Shown here in pieces: positions 42,471 to 54,500 of a stretch of DNA of 64,000 bases (within the stretch, counting starts at the first letter, position 1; every line of letters starts with the position of its first letter). Location of the stretch: positions 1 through 64,000 of the forward strand of contig VXAU01003711.1 of the NCBI GenBank assembly GCA_013399695.1, in the 5' to 3' direction. The notes under the pieces are model-generated. The model made no database searches. It was given only the letters and a program-made list of their open reading frames with translations, and was not told where the DNA came from. The DNA is from Formicarius rufipectus (Eukaryota; Chordata; Aves; Passeriformes; Formicariidae). The translations under genes and the position numbers were made by a program.

Positions 42471-42550
42471 TTATGATGGAAACTCAGTGACCTCTTTGCT
42501 CTGCAGGGACTGCTGTTCCTCCATAGTGAGATTCAAGAAGTGTCGGTTCC
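42471..42550 (-). CDS. Terminal coding exon 10 with stop codon
   Basis: After acceptor cgctctctgagtcaccag, the phase 1 frame reads NRHFLNLTMEEQQSLQSKEV then TEFPS and TAA at 42473-42471. The Glu/Gln-rich end suits a protein C-terminus. The same exon has a second open frame (phase 2), ending TGA at 42486-42484, that would be used if the 22-nt exon at 42606-42627 were included. The intron before it is 285 bases. Confidence 0.55.
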
Positions 42551-45500
42551 CTGGTGACTCAGAGAGCGTGGGCTGCTGTGCCCACCTGGGCTTCTGCTCT
42601 CTCACCTGCGTGTCAGCATAGGGCAGGCTGCAAAGGGAAGGTGCACGTGTGGGTGCCGTGCATGGGGTGGAGTCTCCTGGCTGGAAGGTCACTGACTTGT
42701 GGGAGCCTTTGTGACCGCTGGGAGCAGGACGGGGCCAGGTCTGAAGCTTCAATGCCCACAGAGACAGGAAAAAAAAAGTAGTGCACCTTGACGCAAGCAG
42801 TGCAAGACTAAATGGCTGTGAATGGAACAACTCACCGGCAACATTTTCCACTTGCAGCTCCTTGTTGAGGTAATTAGCCCAAATGAACTCAAACTGCTGG
42901 AAAACTGCAAGAGCAATGGAAAATAAAAAGGTCAACATGCCTTGCATGGGTTAAACAGCTGGACTTGAATACCTACAGCCTTCTTTGCATGAAAAGGAGA
43001 ACTGCAGTCATTCAGTAGGTGTAATAACTATGAAAAGGCCTTCTGAGGTGCTTGTAACTTTTGCTTGTCTCTCTTCATTTCATTGCTTGAATCAGAATTG
43101 TTTATACTTCTCTTTAAGTTTGCCTTTAGTCTCATGGTTGGTGAAAACTCATCAGGGACATTGTTCAGCCTACCCCATAATTATGCATGTTAGGGCCTGG
43201 TTTCAACATCCGTGCCAAAAGGAACAAACAGCACAGTGCCCCCCTCCAGCACCCACTTCCCACCAGCTTCATGGCAATTAATTTCACTTTGAAATAGTTC
43301 AAAATATAAAAAAAAAAAAAAGAAGACAGACAAAGCAGTATGTGTAAGTTGGGATTTTCCATTACTTTTCTGATCAAAGATTGCTTCTTTAAAATGACCT
43401 TGAAATACTGTTTTGCCTCAGTTAAAAATCTGTCATTTAGCAGTGGTAAAGTGAACAGGGGAACTGGTGCAGTTGGGTATGTCCTGAGTGTGTCTTTTGG
43501 CCATGAACTCTGTAGAGTGTTTCCCATGGAGGAGACTGAGCTCACAGGTATCAGTTGATGCTGTTGCTTTCTGAGACTAGGAAGAGGATTAGAGTAAAGA
43601 GGCTTTCAGTAACTGAGCGTAATTGCACCAGAGCCCTTCATGGAAGAAATAGAAAACTGCTGATGAGAAGTTATGAGGGCATCAGAAGGGATACTGGATT
43701 TGAAAAGCAAACTTACAGGCATACATACTCTTGCTTAAAATCTGTTACTCTCTAATTCTCCTCGGGAATGTGTGAGCATTTGTGTTGGTTTATCTACTGT
43801 GCTGTTGCTCCCACACAGGAGGCTTTGTTTTGCTACCTCAATTTACCTGGGGGTCGTGTTATTTTTGGAGAAGGGGAGCTAGCTCAAAGAGCTCTTTATT
43901 TTGTCTATTTGATAATTCTTTGTTTAATTTCTGTATCTTTTCCTTAATCCAGCATGACTGTTTTTATCACTGTAGGTGTGTTCTTTACCATGAGCAACCT
44001 GACTGTTACCAACAGTAAGAGTGAAGAAGTGATCTGTGAGCCCTCGAGTAGAGCCCTCTCTTCCTTTGTGTCCTCTTACCCCTCTTCAGTGAGTATTGTT
44101 GTCCCTAGGAGGTGGAATTTGCACCTTCTCTGTGCCTTGTTTTTTTTTCCCCCATGTGATAGACTTGTGATAAGCAGTTCTGATCACTTCCAGTGAGCGA
44201 TTATAGAAAAAAAATCAGTAACTGTAGGGACAATCTTGTTAGAGACAAGTGAGCCATGATAGATTTTCTCATCAGCTTTTGAATATTCTTAGAGCCCCTA
44301 ATGGAGATTGTTTCTCCCTGAAAATTAAATAGAAAAACCAAGCCAAAATCAATGGTAGTGATTTGAACTGTATTTCCAAGGGGTTCTGTATCAATAGTTT
44401 GGGTTTTCCCTCAGGTCTTGGTGTAAATTACTCCTGACAGCTGCAGATACTCATAAGCTGCAGAGTCCTTCACGTGCTCTATCTGATCCTTCAGCTTGTT
44501 AGAGAACAAGGACTTGCATCTTCCTGCATACAACAGAGCAAATTACAACCACTTGGTATGTATCTGATGCTCCTCCATACTGTTACAGTATAGAAAATCC
44601 TTTGTAATGGTTTAATGCAAGCTTAACACATGTCCTTCTTTGAAGGAACAGTAATACCGAAGTAGTATTCAATTCTGGTATGTCGAAAGAAAAATATGTT
44701 TAAAATACGGCTGTTTGTAAGTATTGTATTAGTACTTCTAACCTCGAGTCCTCCTCATATTTTTACACTTTAACTATCAAATTCTTTTTTTTGTGTGTGT
44801 TGTAAATGTCCCAACCTGGCCACCCCAGTACTTTTCCATACCTATTTTAGTGGTGAGTCAAACTGTTGATCTTTTCCCCCAGGTGATGCAGAACCTAAAA
44901 TTTCTTCTTTTTTTTTTTTTTTTTCAACACTTGAGAAATGTCACTTTTTGAGGAGGGGAAAAAATGTTTTGCATCTACTAACAAATGAGATGTGAAATTG
45001 AGTGAATATTCTTTTAGGAAAACAGTTGAATCTTACACTGAATTAGGACTGATACAGAAAGCTTATCTCTGCACACTTGAGAAGCCACAGTAGGTCCAGT
45101 GACTCCTCTTACCACACATTTGCATTGGTAAGGGGCTGTTCCATCATTTTGTGTAAACAAAACCATCATGTCTGACCGGCACATCTTGCAAGAGGGATCT
45201 TTGTGCTCCTGCCTTGGAGGTGATGCCTGTGCTGGTACAAATTGGGGTGATGAGTGAAGAGTCATGCAGGGCACATACCAGGCTTGACTGCAGCCTCTTT
45301 ACTGCTGTGAATCTGTCTGGGCAGGGAGTGAGACAGCTCTGTTCAAGGACATCAGGGCAGCTACAGAACAGTGTATAATGTCCCTGTATTCAAAACCTTC
45401 TGTGCTTACAGAGCTGCAAAGAGAGATTCCAGAAAATTTAAAAAACAAAAGGCATCTTTCTGCATCATTTGAGGTATCTGTATGATAAAAGTTACTTTTC

Positions 45501-48500
45501 CAAGTGGGATTTTCTAGCAGTTTCTGTTCTGTTTTGTTTTAGTGTATATGTGCCAGATTTTGTCTTCTCTTAATGTGGATCTGTACCTTTTCCTCAGTAA
45601 TCTCAATCAGTGAAGTTTGATTGGTTTGCTAACCTAGTGCTGTTAAGATAGGACTTCCATTCCATAGAGCGAAAGCTGGAAAGGGGATTCATAAGTTGGG
45701 AGGATACCAGGGCTGGCCAATTAGCAGTAACACAATTGTCATTCCATCTGTGTCTTTGCCTGAAAATCCTATAATGGCCCATTGTGCTCCAAGTACAGAC
45801 AGTGTCTAGGAGCATGTTGAAGCAAGGTCCAAAGTAGCAGTTTCTCATTTGCTTTTCATTTTAGGCCATTGAGTTCTCTTCTGTATTGTCATTGTTAGAA
45901 TTAGCAGGCCAAACCTTTATGCTTGGGATGATGTTTGTCAAAACCCTCAAACAGAATCCTTCCTTACTACAGATCCAAGTCTCTGGAGAGATAGTCCCTT
46001 ATCGTAGAATCATAGGGTAGTTAAGCTTGGAAGGGGCCTTTAAAGGTCACTTAGTCCATGTATCGAAAGAGCATAGCAAGCACCAGATCTCAATAACTGG
46101 TGCCCCACCTGCCAAGCAAAATCTTTTACGTGGTTGGGATGGTTCACTGGAGAGCCCTCTGTGATGAGGCTTGGGCAGCTTTCAGTCTGGTACTCCCTGT
46201 GCTGGGGCCTTCTCCCATCAGGAGCCACAGGTCACATTCCTCCCCAGCTCTTACTCTAAAGCAGGGGGCTTTGGTTGCCAAATAAATCTTTTCAGACAGG
46301 AAGGAATGTTTTGTGGAGGGGATTTACCTGTTAGTGGATTAGGCTATCGCAGAGTCAGTGGCCTTGCCAGCTCCACAAGAACCTGCCCACTGCTGCCTAC
46401 TTTGAAAGCTCTTCCCTCTTGCCTCTCTTGCAGCCAGGTTCTGCCTGACTCTGCTGCCAGCTGGCAGCTTGTTTCCCCCAAGTTCTGGGCAGGTAAGTCT
46501 AGGAACTGTGTTAGTCAGGACCACTTTTTTTCAGTGATATTTTTGCATCTTTCAGATAGGAGATAGGAGCCCAGCTTCAACAAGACTTCATGCTTTTGAT
46601 TCTTAAGTTGTCCCAGGACCTCTGAATGACCAACCATCAATTAACTCTGACCTCTTGTGGTTTCAAAATCTGAGTCCAAGTGCTGAGGTTTGATTCTTTC
46701 TGTCTCAACTCCCTGACCACAGTTCCTATTTTTAAGCAGGGATGGAAGACCATGATCTTCTGGAATTCATTAGCTTTCCCTTCTGCTGCTCTGCCCAGCT
46801 CCTTCCCCATCTATCAGAGCCATTGCTGTGTTAGTGCCCCTGGCTCACCCTGTTCTTTGCTGCTGTGACACAGCAGTACTGCAGCCTGAGGTACCTGTGC
46901 TGCCTTTTTGTTGTGCTGAAGCGTATCCAGTGGGGCTCACTGACTTATGAAGCAACTTCCAAACCCAGACTTCTGGTGCTGGGATTTTCTTCCTTCACCG
47001 TGGCTTACCCTTCCTCTTCTCTTCATGTCGTTGTTTTTCTTGGGAATGTCCGGTGCTGTGTTCTACCTCCTATGGGTCAGGATAGAGCTACAGGGGTTCC
47101 TGCAGCTACTTGCTCAGCTGTCTGGCTGCCCACACCATGGTTGTTTTCCCATGGCAGCCGACCACCTGCTGATGTCCAGCTCAGCCTCTCCAACATCCAG
47201 CCGTTCTGCAGAAACCCCAGGGGCTTTAGCTCTCCTCACAATGTGCTAACTTGATTATTGGACTTGGGATTAAAGTAAAGACTCCGGGATCAGAGCACAG
47301 ATCACAGCATTAGTCCACTGAGACGTGTGCCTAGCAGCAGGGGTGTGTTTCCTTTGGGTTTCATATTGAGTTAGAAATGCTTTCTTTTGGGGGCCAGATT
47401 GTCATTCTCGAACACTGTAGTCAGTCTTACTATCAGCCCCATGAAGACTAAATGTCTACAGGAAGTGACAGAAATAGATACATTTGTTTCCAAAACAAAA
47501 CCCTTTGGTCCAGAGAAAAGATACCTGCCTCTTGGGAAAGAGGAGAAGGTTCCCATCTCTCCTACTTGTCTGAGCTCAAGGTCTCATCCTTTGTCTTCAA
47601 CTTGTTTCCCATTGCTTATCTAGAAAAACATTCCAGCATGTGTGCAATGCTAGGCCACCAAAAAAAGATGAAGAAGAGATGGATGCACTGCTGCTTCTCT
47701 ATTTATAGAAAGAGAGAGATGAACCAAAAATTATATGGGAAAATTCAAATCTTTAAATACTCTGGGAGAGATGGATGGAAAAAGGGCTGTTTTCATTGTT
47801 CACAGGGTCCAGGAGACTTTCTCATGAACAGCTTGGTGTAACCCCATGGACAACTCACCCATGTGACCAGGAGGATTTCTGTGCACAAACCCCCCTTCTT
47901 GTGCTGATGTGTCTTATTTGCTTCAGCAAATAGCTGCTGTAGCAGTTGTACCTTCTTGTCCTAGTTCCTTCTTAGTACGTTCTGTGTGCATTCTGTGCTG
48001 TAACTTGCATACCACTGTTAGCACTTACGGTAATTTTACTTGTATTCATGCTAATTTTTCTACCTGAAGTTTGCACATTTTCATTCCAGCCACCATTTCA
48101 TAATCTCTTAAACATTTGAAGATAGTCCCTGTCTCCTTTGAGAGCAGTAGGCTGCTCTATGATGTCTTTTTCTCAAACTACTTTCTTGCAATGTTTCCCC
48201 ATGCCATTTTTAAACCTATTTCCAAAAGCACTGCAGTCTTCTCTCAGACTTCCTCAGTTAATCAGATTTCACTGGTATTTGGAAAAATATATCTTCTGCC
48301 ATATTTTATGAAGAAATGGCTATAGTATTTGCTTGCAGATCGATGGTTGTTCTCACTTAAAGATTTGGACCTACACCCTCTGCTGTGAGCTCAGAGTTTG
48401 GTTCAGACCCGTCAAAAGGGAAGAAGGAACTGTTTTCAGTTTGGGTTTTTGAAAGGGTGGTTCATAGCAAGGTTTTAAAACAAGAAGTGTGCGGGTACAA

Positions 48501-51500
48501 TGTGATGGTGCATCGAGTGCAGTGAGGAATTTAAAGCACATGGCAGAGGGTAGGAACTGAGGTCTCTTCATCACAGGTGAGGTGCAGGGTGGGCAAGAGC
48601 CTCCTGTTTGTTCTTGTACCTTTTTAAATGTCTCATCCCTGCACATCTAGTGCAGCATCAATCTCAGCTGTGCTTTCTGCCATGAGCTCTTTCATGCTGC
48701 TCCTTTTGCCCTTAGAATGTTTCCTCGCATTATCTGCTAGGATATCCCTTTGGATCACCTCTGTTGTAATTCCTGCAGGAATAGCCATTCCACAGTGGCC
48801 AGACTACCAGGCCAGCTTGTCAATATTTATATCAACTGAACTGGCACAACCGATAAGACACATCAGTGCTTGAGGCAGTCATGCTATCCCTGCCATCATC
48901 CCTACTGGTCCCTTTCCCCTAGTGAGGCTGTGGTACACTGGCCTCTCTCACGCCTGCATTGCCATGGCTCCAGCTGTGGATTACTGTACAGAAGCAGGCA
49001 AATTACTAGGTAGTCTCATGAGCTGGGGCAGAGATGGTGGTTTGAACAGTGATTCAAATGTTGCCACAGTGGAAATAATACGAATCTCACTTGCAATTCC
49101 CAGAGTTCCTCCCTTCCCTTCTCTTCCCTCTACTCGGTATTTTGTTTCCCTTAGTAATTCTCTAAATGCTGCCTTTAAAAAAACCACTGTTGCCAACCCT
49201 TAATTTCAGCTTCAGCTTTCCTTAGAAATACACCCATGTGGGATCCAGCACTCAGTGTCCCTCTCAGGGTTGTGCCTGCTCTTGCTTTCTGCCCAGGGCT
49301 CTCTGTTTTGTGATACACCACTACTTGCTCTTCCCTGCTCTCCCTGGCCTGCAGCTTTTCTGCTTTTGAGTTCCATCATTGACCACTTAATGTGGTGGTT
49401 GGTCTGTGTTTGTGATGTAACCTTCTTGCTAAGGTCACTAGGAAGAATATCTTTATTTTGCAGGGACCCGTAACAATTTGATTTCAGGCTTTTACATCTT
49501 GGGTTATTGTATAGTAAGGAAGATTGCTTAATATTTTCCAGAAAATAATGTGGTCTGGTGATTTTTTTTTTATATTTTATTTTTTTAGATTTTTTTTTAA
49601 GCTTGCATCCAAGGGCTATTTTGGTTGTCTCAATAAAAGGTATCTGAAAAAGCAATAATCCTTTTGTCAGTAGAGAGCTCAGCATTACAAGGTTATGCAT
49701 TCCCACTCAACATTAATAGCAGTCTATAAATTGAAAAAGGTTGAAAACTATTGTTGTAGTCAATTTGGCAAGTCCATTTTCTTGGAGTTGTTGCACTGCA
49801 TAAATATCTTACTGTCCTGCCAAGAGCTGTTGTTCTGCCAGACATGTCATCATGTCAATGAATAATAGATCTGAGCTCCTGATCACTTGCGGTCATGAAA
49901 GAACTTGGTGTTCTTGTGGATCTGGATAGATTTGCAGTTCTTGGTCCCAGGATCTAGAACTACTCCTATTCTGTGCTCACCACACTGGTGTAGTTTTGCT
50001 CTGGATTAGAGTGGTAACCTTGCCTTGTGCTATGCAGTTGAACATGTTGTATAGTTGCTAATTTTCAGCCATCAAGAAGGTGATAATGTTGTGAAGTTGG
50101 ACAGAGCTCTGTAAAGTTTTGGTAAGAAAACTTTGAAATGTTACTCTTCTAGTTGCACTGTTGGTTTTATTCATCTTCAGTCCCATTTTCTTTTATGGTT
50201 ATTGGATGCAAGGTACAGAGCAGGAGAGAAGACAGCTTAGCATAAACAGCTTTTTGGTAAGAAAGGAATCCAGTTGCCATGGAAATAAGCAGGTGAGGAG
50301 TCAACAGCCTTTAAGGATTTAAAGAAATATCTTCATTTCTGGAAAACCATCTGCCACTTCTATTAAAAATAGCTGTTGCCTAAGGGCTTTCCACTAAGCT
50401 CCAGGACTGTGCCTACTCCAACTTTTCCCCATTCAGAGCCCTCAGTTGGTTGCTTTGTCCAGTTGACTTCAGCCTGTTACAGAGCTCTAACCCAGAGGTG
50501 CAGGGCTAGCTATGCCATCATTTCAATAACTTTAGTTCAATTTAGAAAAACAACTAAAAAAAAATAAAAAAAATCTTAGGCTACTTATTGTTCAATCAGC
50601 AGTCATCCAACTGCTCTTTTAATTGGTGGTAATTGTAGAACTTCTACAAAACTACCTGGCCTTTACTGCTGAAAATTCTCCTTTTCATGCAAACTAGGAT
50701 TCTGTACTTGTCAAGGAAGGCATTCAAGCAGGGAGTTTCGGCTGTATGTTAAAATGGGCTCTTGTGACAGTTTTAAATACTGTAGTGTAAGTGCTGTGAG
50801 TGGATAGAACAAGTATTTGAACACAGGAGATGAGGTTGAGAATTAGGGTATTCATTCATCCATTTTACTAATGCCCCTAGGCACATGGATAAAGTATTTC
50901 TCTCAGCTTAAACACTGAAACAGATTAGTCAATTATATATTAATCTTTTGGTTAAATGCAAGAAATCTGGTGTTTGGGGCACCAAACCATGGAAGAATAA
51001 TTAGAGAGTAAAATTCAAACCTCTCAGACTTATGCAAAAAAGTCTTACGAAGAACTTTTGTCACCTTCCTGTAACTCTTGATTTCTTTTATCCAGATGGA
51101 GCATTACAGTGTGAACTCTCACAAGAATAGCAGTTAAAATGGTTTTTCTTGATGAAGTTGATGCTCTTTTATTCCCCAGGAGATGGGCTTTAGAAGAGGA
51201 CCCCAGGAAGACCTCTTTGCACCTCTTTTGTTTCATGACAGAGATTTTGCTGGAGTGGAGGAGATAAAAAAAAAAAAAGAGTGAACTAAATGTCTCTCCA
51301 GTGACAGCCTCTTGGACTTGTCTCCTCATTTGTTTGTTTTGTTGTGTATTTCTTGTGTCAGAGAAATTCACAAGGGAATTTGCCATTCAGCATTTCATAG
51401 AGAGATTATCATAAATCCAAGAGGCTTTTTTCTGCCTTGTGTAGTTTATAGCAAGCTCACTGGAACTTTAATTTTTTTTTTGTGTGTGTGTTTGACTTCA

Positions 51501-54500
51501 GTTCCATGAACTAAAATTAGTTATACAGTGAGGAGACATCTATATATAAACACAAGGTTTTGTATGTTTCCATATATACTCATGTTTCTATATATAAGCA
51601 AAATGCTTTCATAGGAATATTTTAAAATATGTGTCACATTTTGTTGTGTATTTTATGGTGGGAAAGTGTAATCGGAAAAAATGCATTTAGATCTTGTGGG
51701 ACAGTAAGGTGAAATAGCTACTTGTGTGAACTGGATCTTTTTTTAGTTGCAGGAGCTACAGAAATAGCCAAGCGATAGCCTCTCTGTGAACTCAAAATGC
51801 ATTTCCTTTTGCCAGGGTTTGCTGCTCTGTTTGTCTGATCCTTGCAGGGACAGCGATGCTGTGTACGTGGCAGGGCTCCCAGCTTCTGGAAGAATGGGGA
51901 CATTCACATATATTTACCTGGTGTGCATTAAGGAGCAGAACAGTAGATCATACATAGTCCATCTTCTTTAGACTAAGTGTCTATCTAAGCTCTATTTGGA
52001 AACAGGTGGTGTTTCAACTAAAGAAATTGTGCGTGGTATAAAGTAGGGGGTTACATAATAATTTTTATTCATGGTTTTCTGGCAAATATTAGGGTTTTTT
52101 TACTTTATTCTTGTGAAGGACTGACAGCCTCTTTCTGCAAGTGGAAATTATGGTAGTATTTTGAAGTTTATTGTGTTCTGGCATTTGGGGGGGGCTGGCA
52201 TAGGGTCTGTGCTGTTACTGCAGTGAGGGAGGGTTGCCCGGGGGCATTTGTGTTTGGGGATTTTTGTTTGGTTGGTTTTGATTTTTTTTGTTTGTTTGTT
52301 TGTTTGGTTTTTTTTGTCTGATCATTTTTATTTTGTTTGGTTGGGGTTTTTTTGTAGTTTGTTTTTTATCCATTTGTTGTTTATTTTTTCCTTATTTGTC
52401 CCAGTCCTCCATAGCTTTAAAAGTCATTGAGTTAGAAAAATCAGACATACCATGTTTCTGTAAGTTTTGTGAAAGTGTGGTCTGTGGATGAGAGAGGAGA
52501 CTTTTCCTATTGTTCCCTCTGAGGCAGGGATGAGAGCTCAGCCCTTACCTGTTCTGTGAAGGCAATATCACCTGTCCAGCAGCTGCATATGTGGAGGGAC
52601 CTTTCTTGAACAAGCAGAAGATGGAGGAAGAACCTCAACAGTATTGCAGACCCCAGGAAAGAGTTTGGCTCTGAATCTTTAGCTTTCCAATAACTCTCAT
52701 GCCCCAGTGCTTGGATATTCTCCTGTGAACCACATACACCGACAGACATCCATTGTGCTTTTGTTAATGTGCTAGATAAATACTGGTGTTTATACTATAG
52801 ATTTAATTGCAAGTCCTCAGAGCCTAGTAGTCTGGTTTATGGTTGAGGTTTGTGCTGCTGTGGCATACCCAGAATGTTTGGATTTTCAAGCAGTCACAGA
52901 CGATAACAGTGAGCTCTGTGTGTTGTATGTTGCGTGACCAAGTTGCCTGTGTTCTTTCTACCAGAAGTTAGAGCTGTTTCACTTTAGTGTTTATTGGGAT
53001 GTAGAAGAATTCAGCCTAACCCTAGCTAAAAATAAACAGATGTAGGAGTCACAGCAACAGGACACTGTTGCTCTGAGGCCATTTCCATGGTCAGAATGCT
53101 TTAGGAATGGTGGTATTGCTCATTGTCTGAGCGCTCTTAGCTTGGCCACAGGTTTGTTGACAGAGCTGTATGCATTGCTTGAGTTTTAATTCACCCTTTG
53201 CCCTCACAAAAGGAAGGTAATTTGACCTGTTCCAGTGGTTTCAACTGTGGTAATTTAGGTTGTTTCCATCGTTAGTGGAGTTGTGCTTTACCATAACTGT
53301 CATCAGGTTGTTGCAGGAGTTGGGTGCATCAAGTCGAATGGATTATAGCTGGGTGTATCATGATTCAAATGGGCACCTGTGAGCTCTTGCTGTCCTGAGA
53401 TACTTTGATGCATTGCTATTATATGGTGTTAGTAGCACAGTATGAGAGCCTAGGCTTAGATAAATTCATAGAGATGCTCTGACACACACATCTACAAATG
53501 AGGCAAATAGTCTCAAAGAGACAATAGAGATCTGTCTCCTGCCAGAGATGACTGAATGAGAAAGTCTTCTACTTAGATCAATAGACCCATTCCCTATGAG
53601 AAACTATGACACAAAGCTTGTTCTGGAGTAAAGTTGTCAAAATAAACAAAGTTTCAGAAGTCAGTGATATTAAACTAAGTATTTAGGTTATTTAGCAGCA
53701 AATAAAATTCATTTTGGATGGGGCTAAAATAACGATTTCTAGAGAATACCAAAGAGAACAGATCTGTCTCTACTACCCCTTCCCTGAGCTGAACAGGCAG
53801 ATCATGAAAGAAATACCATCCTCACAGAATTCCTGTTATGTCAGTAAAATACTACAGCTCTTCCCTCATGTAAATATTTGACAAGGAGACTTTGAATACT
53901 ATTGTAATGTTGGTGGGAGTCACATGTCATCCCCTGTCATTCACACCCTTGGAAAAAGTTGGAAAGCTGTTGAGAATCCTGATTTAGTGTTCTGGAGTAG
54001 AAGAACTTATCATTACAGCAAAACCCGTAGTGGCAAGTTCACAAATTGAATCTCTTACACTCCTTTTCTTCTTTTCATTTGTCTCCAATGTCTTGCTATT
54101 GAGGGGTGAGGCTCCCTCTTAACCTTATCTCCAAGTCTCTCCAGTGGCTGTTGCTGAAGGAGCAAGGCTTTGCTGTCTTACCTGAGAGGTTTTCTTCTTC
54201 CTTCAAGAGCTCTGGACAAACCAGCCTACCAGAGGGCTGTACAGGGTGGCCCAAAAACCCACTAATTAAGTGATTGTTCACAAATGGAAACTTCAAAAAG
54301 TTTCTGTATAAAGTCAGTAATTAAAAATATTTATAGTATAATAGCCATAGAGGTTGATCTTTGAAGTTTCCATTTCTAAAATCTGACCCAGTAATATAAT
54401 TTTGGAGAAAATTAATCTTGCCTTGATGGAAAGATGATATTCTATTATTAGTTCACTTGAAAATCTTACATACATGACTAATTGATGACTCCTGGGAACA

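Larger units (their letters stand above)
45227..51122 (-). other. Large intron 5 of the minus-strand gene (5.9 kb)
   Basis: Between the knuckle exon and the basic exon. It contains a short CR1 fragment (46001-46057), an antisense exon-like segment at 46434-46492, pyrimidine-rich + strand stretches around 46.7-47.2 kb and T-rich DNA at 49559-49600. No further phase-compatible exon with good splice sites was found in it, though very short exons could be missed. Confidence 0.45.

Noticed and set aside
46171..47254. Several + strand frames of 100-131 codons
   Set aside because: They overlap each other in different frames within pyrimidine-rich intronic DNA. Only the 59-nt splice-bounded piece at 46434 is kept as a candidate.
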